From positions 1 to 12,168 of the forward strand of contig JAFADM010000222.1 of NCBI GenBank assembly GCA_023424865.1: a stretch of DNA of 12,168 nt, given 5' to 3'. Origin of the DNA: Bacillota bacterium (GTDB taxonomy: Bacteria > Bacillota_A > Clostridia > DSM-8532). Shown piece after piece: positions 11,854 through 12,168 of this stretch. Below the pieces are notes generated by a model. The model was given only the letters and a program-made list of their open reading frames with translations, was not told the DNA's origin and did no database searches. Positions within the stretch are counted from its first letter, which is position 1, and each line of letters begins with the position of its first letter. Both the position numbers and the translations under genes were made by a program.

Positions 11854-12168
11854 TCAATTCGATTTTTGCTTTAATATATAATTAATATAGTCTTTTGCAC
11901 TCTTGTTAATGTCTTCGTCACTGGCTTGAAATGAGACGCCATAGACGGAGAAGCAGGGTAATGCAATTGCACCGACATGTACTGCACAGGCCTTGAAGGG
12001 TGCTATTATTTCATCTACTGTAAAGGAAACCGAGCCAGCAGGTAAGTAATTTTCTTTTTTATCGCCAATGGACATAGCGATACCTAATTTTTTCCCCTTA
12101 AGCTTATTACCTGTTGAACCATAAGCCCATCCATGAGTAAAAACATCATCCAACCACTTTTTTAATAA
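11854..12168 (-). CDS. NAD(P)H quinone reductase-like flavoprotein, C-terminal part
   Basis: The last 105 residues of a gene that begins outside the window; the frame is open to the edge, so the apparent TTG start at 12153 is not real. LLKKWLDDVFTHGWAYG at the edge matches the segment of NQO1/KefF/MdaB-type flavodoxin-fold reductases (K-x-W-(I/L)-D-x-V-F-x-x-G-(F/W)-A-Y), which shapes the active site. GKKLGIAMSIGD is the following core strand, and TVDEIIAPFKACAVHVGAIALPCFSVYGV is the C-terminal helix and strand. These enzymes use FAD or FMN and NAD(P)H to reduce quinones, or regulate potassium efflux. It has its own terminator and ends 491 bp from the methyltransferase start. Confidence 0.8.
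   Translation of the reverse strand, partial: LLKKWLDDVFTHGWAYGSTGNKLKGKKLGIAMSIGDKKENYLPAGSVSFTVDEIIAPFKACAVHVGAIALPCFSVYGVSFQASDEDINKSAKDYINYILKQKSN

Overview
The window suggests a low-to-moderate GC Gram-positive of the Bacillota, most likely a clostridial relative. This rests on strong AGGAGG-type ribosome binding sites, several TTG starts, near-consensus sigma-A promoters and protein types common there: OmpR-type two-component pairs, an Rrf2 regulator of the YwnA type, a cysteine-rich Lgt paralogue, and the small ribbon-helix-helix protein of clostridial accessory DNA. The species cannot be named from the sequence. I found no rRNA, tRNA, CRISPR array, insertion sequence, transposase or integrase. 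The window looks like a patchwork of small, locally regulated accessory operons.

Layout. (1) 132-869, minus: SAM methyltransferase, divergent from (2) 1133-2590, plus: a TetR-type regulator immediately followed by an alpha/beta hydrolase. (3) 2591-2841: a hairpin-rich non-coding stretch ending in a promoter/operator-like palindrome. (4) 2842-4228, plus: a second TetR regulator abutting an Lgt-family membrane diacylglyceryl transferase paralogue, closed by a bidirectional terminator at 4366-4416. (5) 4488-6170, minus: an Rrf2 regulator, a YwnB-like NAD(P)-binding protein and an NADPH-dependent FMN reductase, read from a perfect-consensus promoter whose -10 sits inside a perfect inverted repeat. 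(6) 6455-9478, plus: response regulator, overlapping histidine kinase and an exported PepSY-like protein. (7) 9637-10239, minus: an unrecognised 93-residue protein and a ribbon-helix-helix protein whose promoter carries two identical 12-bp direct repeats. (8) 10574-11362, minus: a second methyltransferase with a non-canonical SAM-binding loop. (9) 11854-12168, minus: the C-terminal part of a quinone-reductase-like flavoprotein cut by the window edge.

How they work together. Each block pairs a one-component or two-component regulator with one or two effectors: TetR with hydrolase, TetR with Lgt paralogue, Rrf2 with redox enzymes, and a two-component pair with an exported protein. Three blocks carry redox or detoxification-type enzymes, which fits a stress or xenobiotic-response neighbourhood, although no substrate can be read from the sequence. 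The clearest DNA-level signals are the Rrf2 operator/promoter, the direct repeats before the ribbon-helix-helix gene, a composite motif shared by the two-component operon promoter and the PepSY gene, and the structured region before the second TetR gene.
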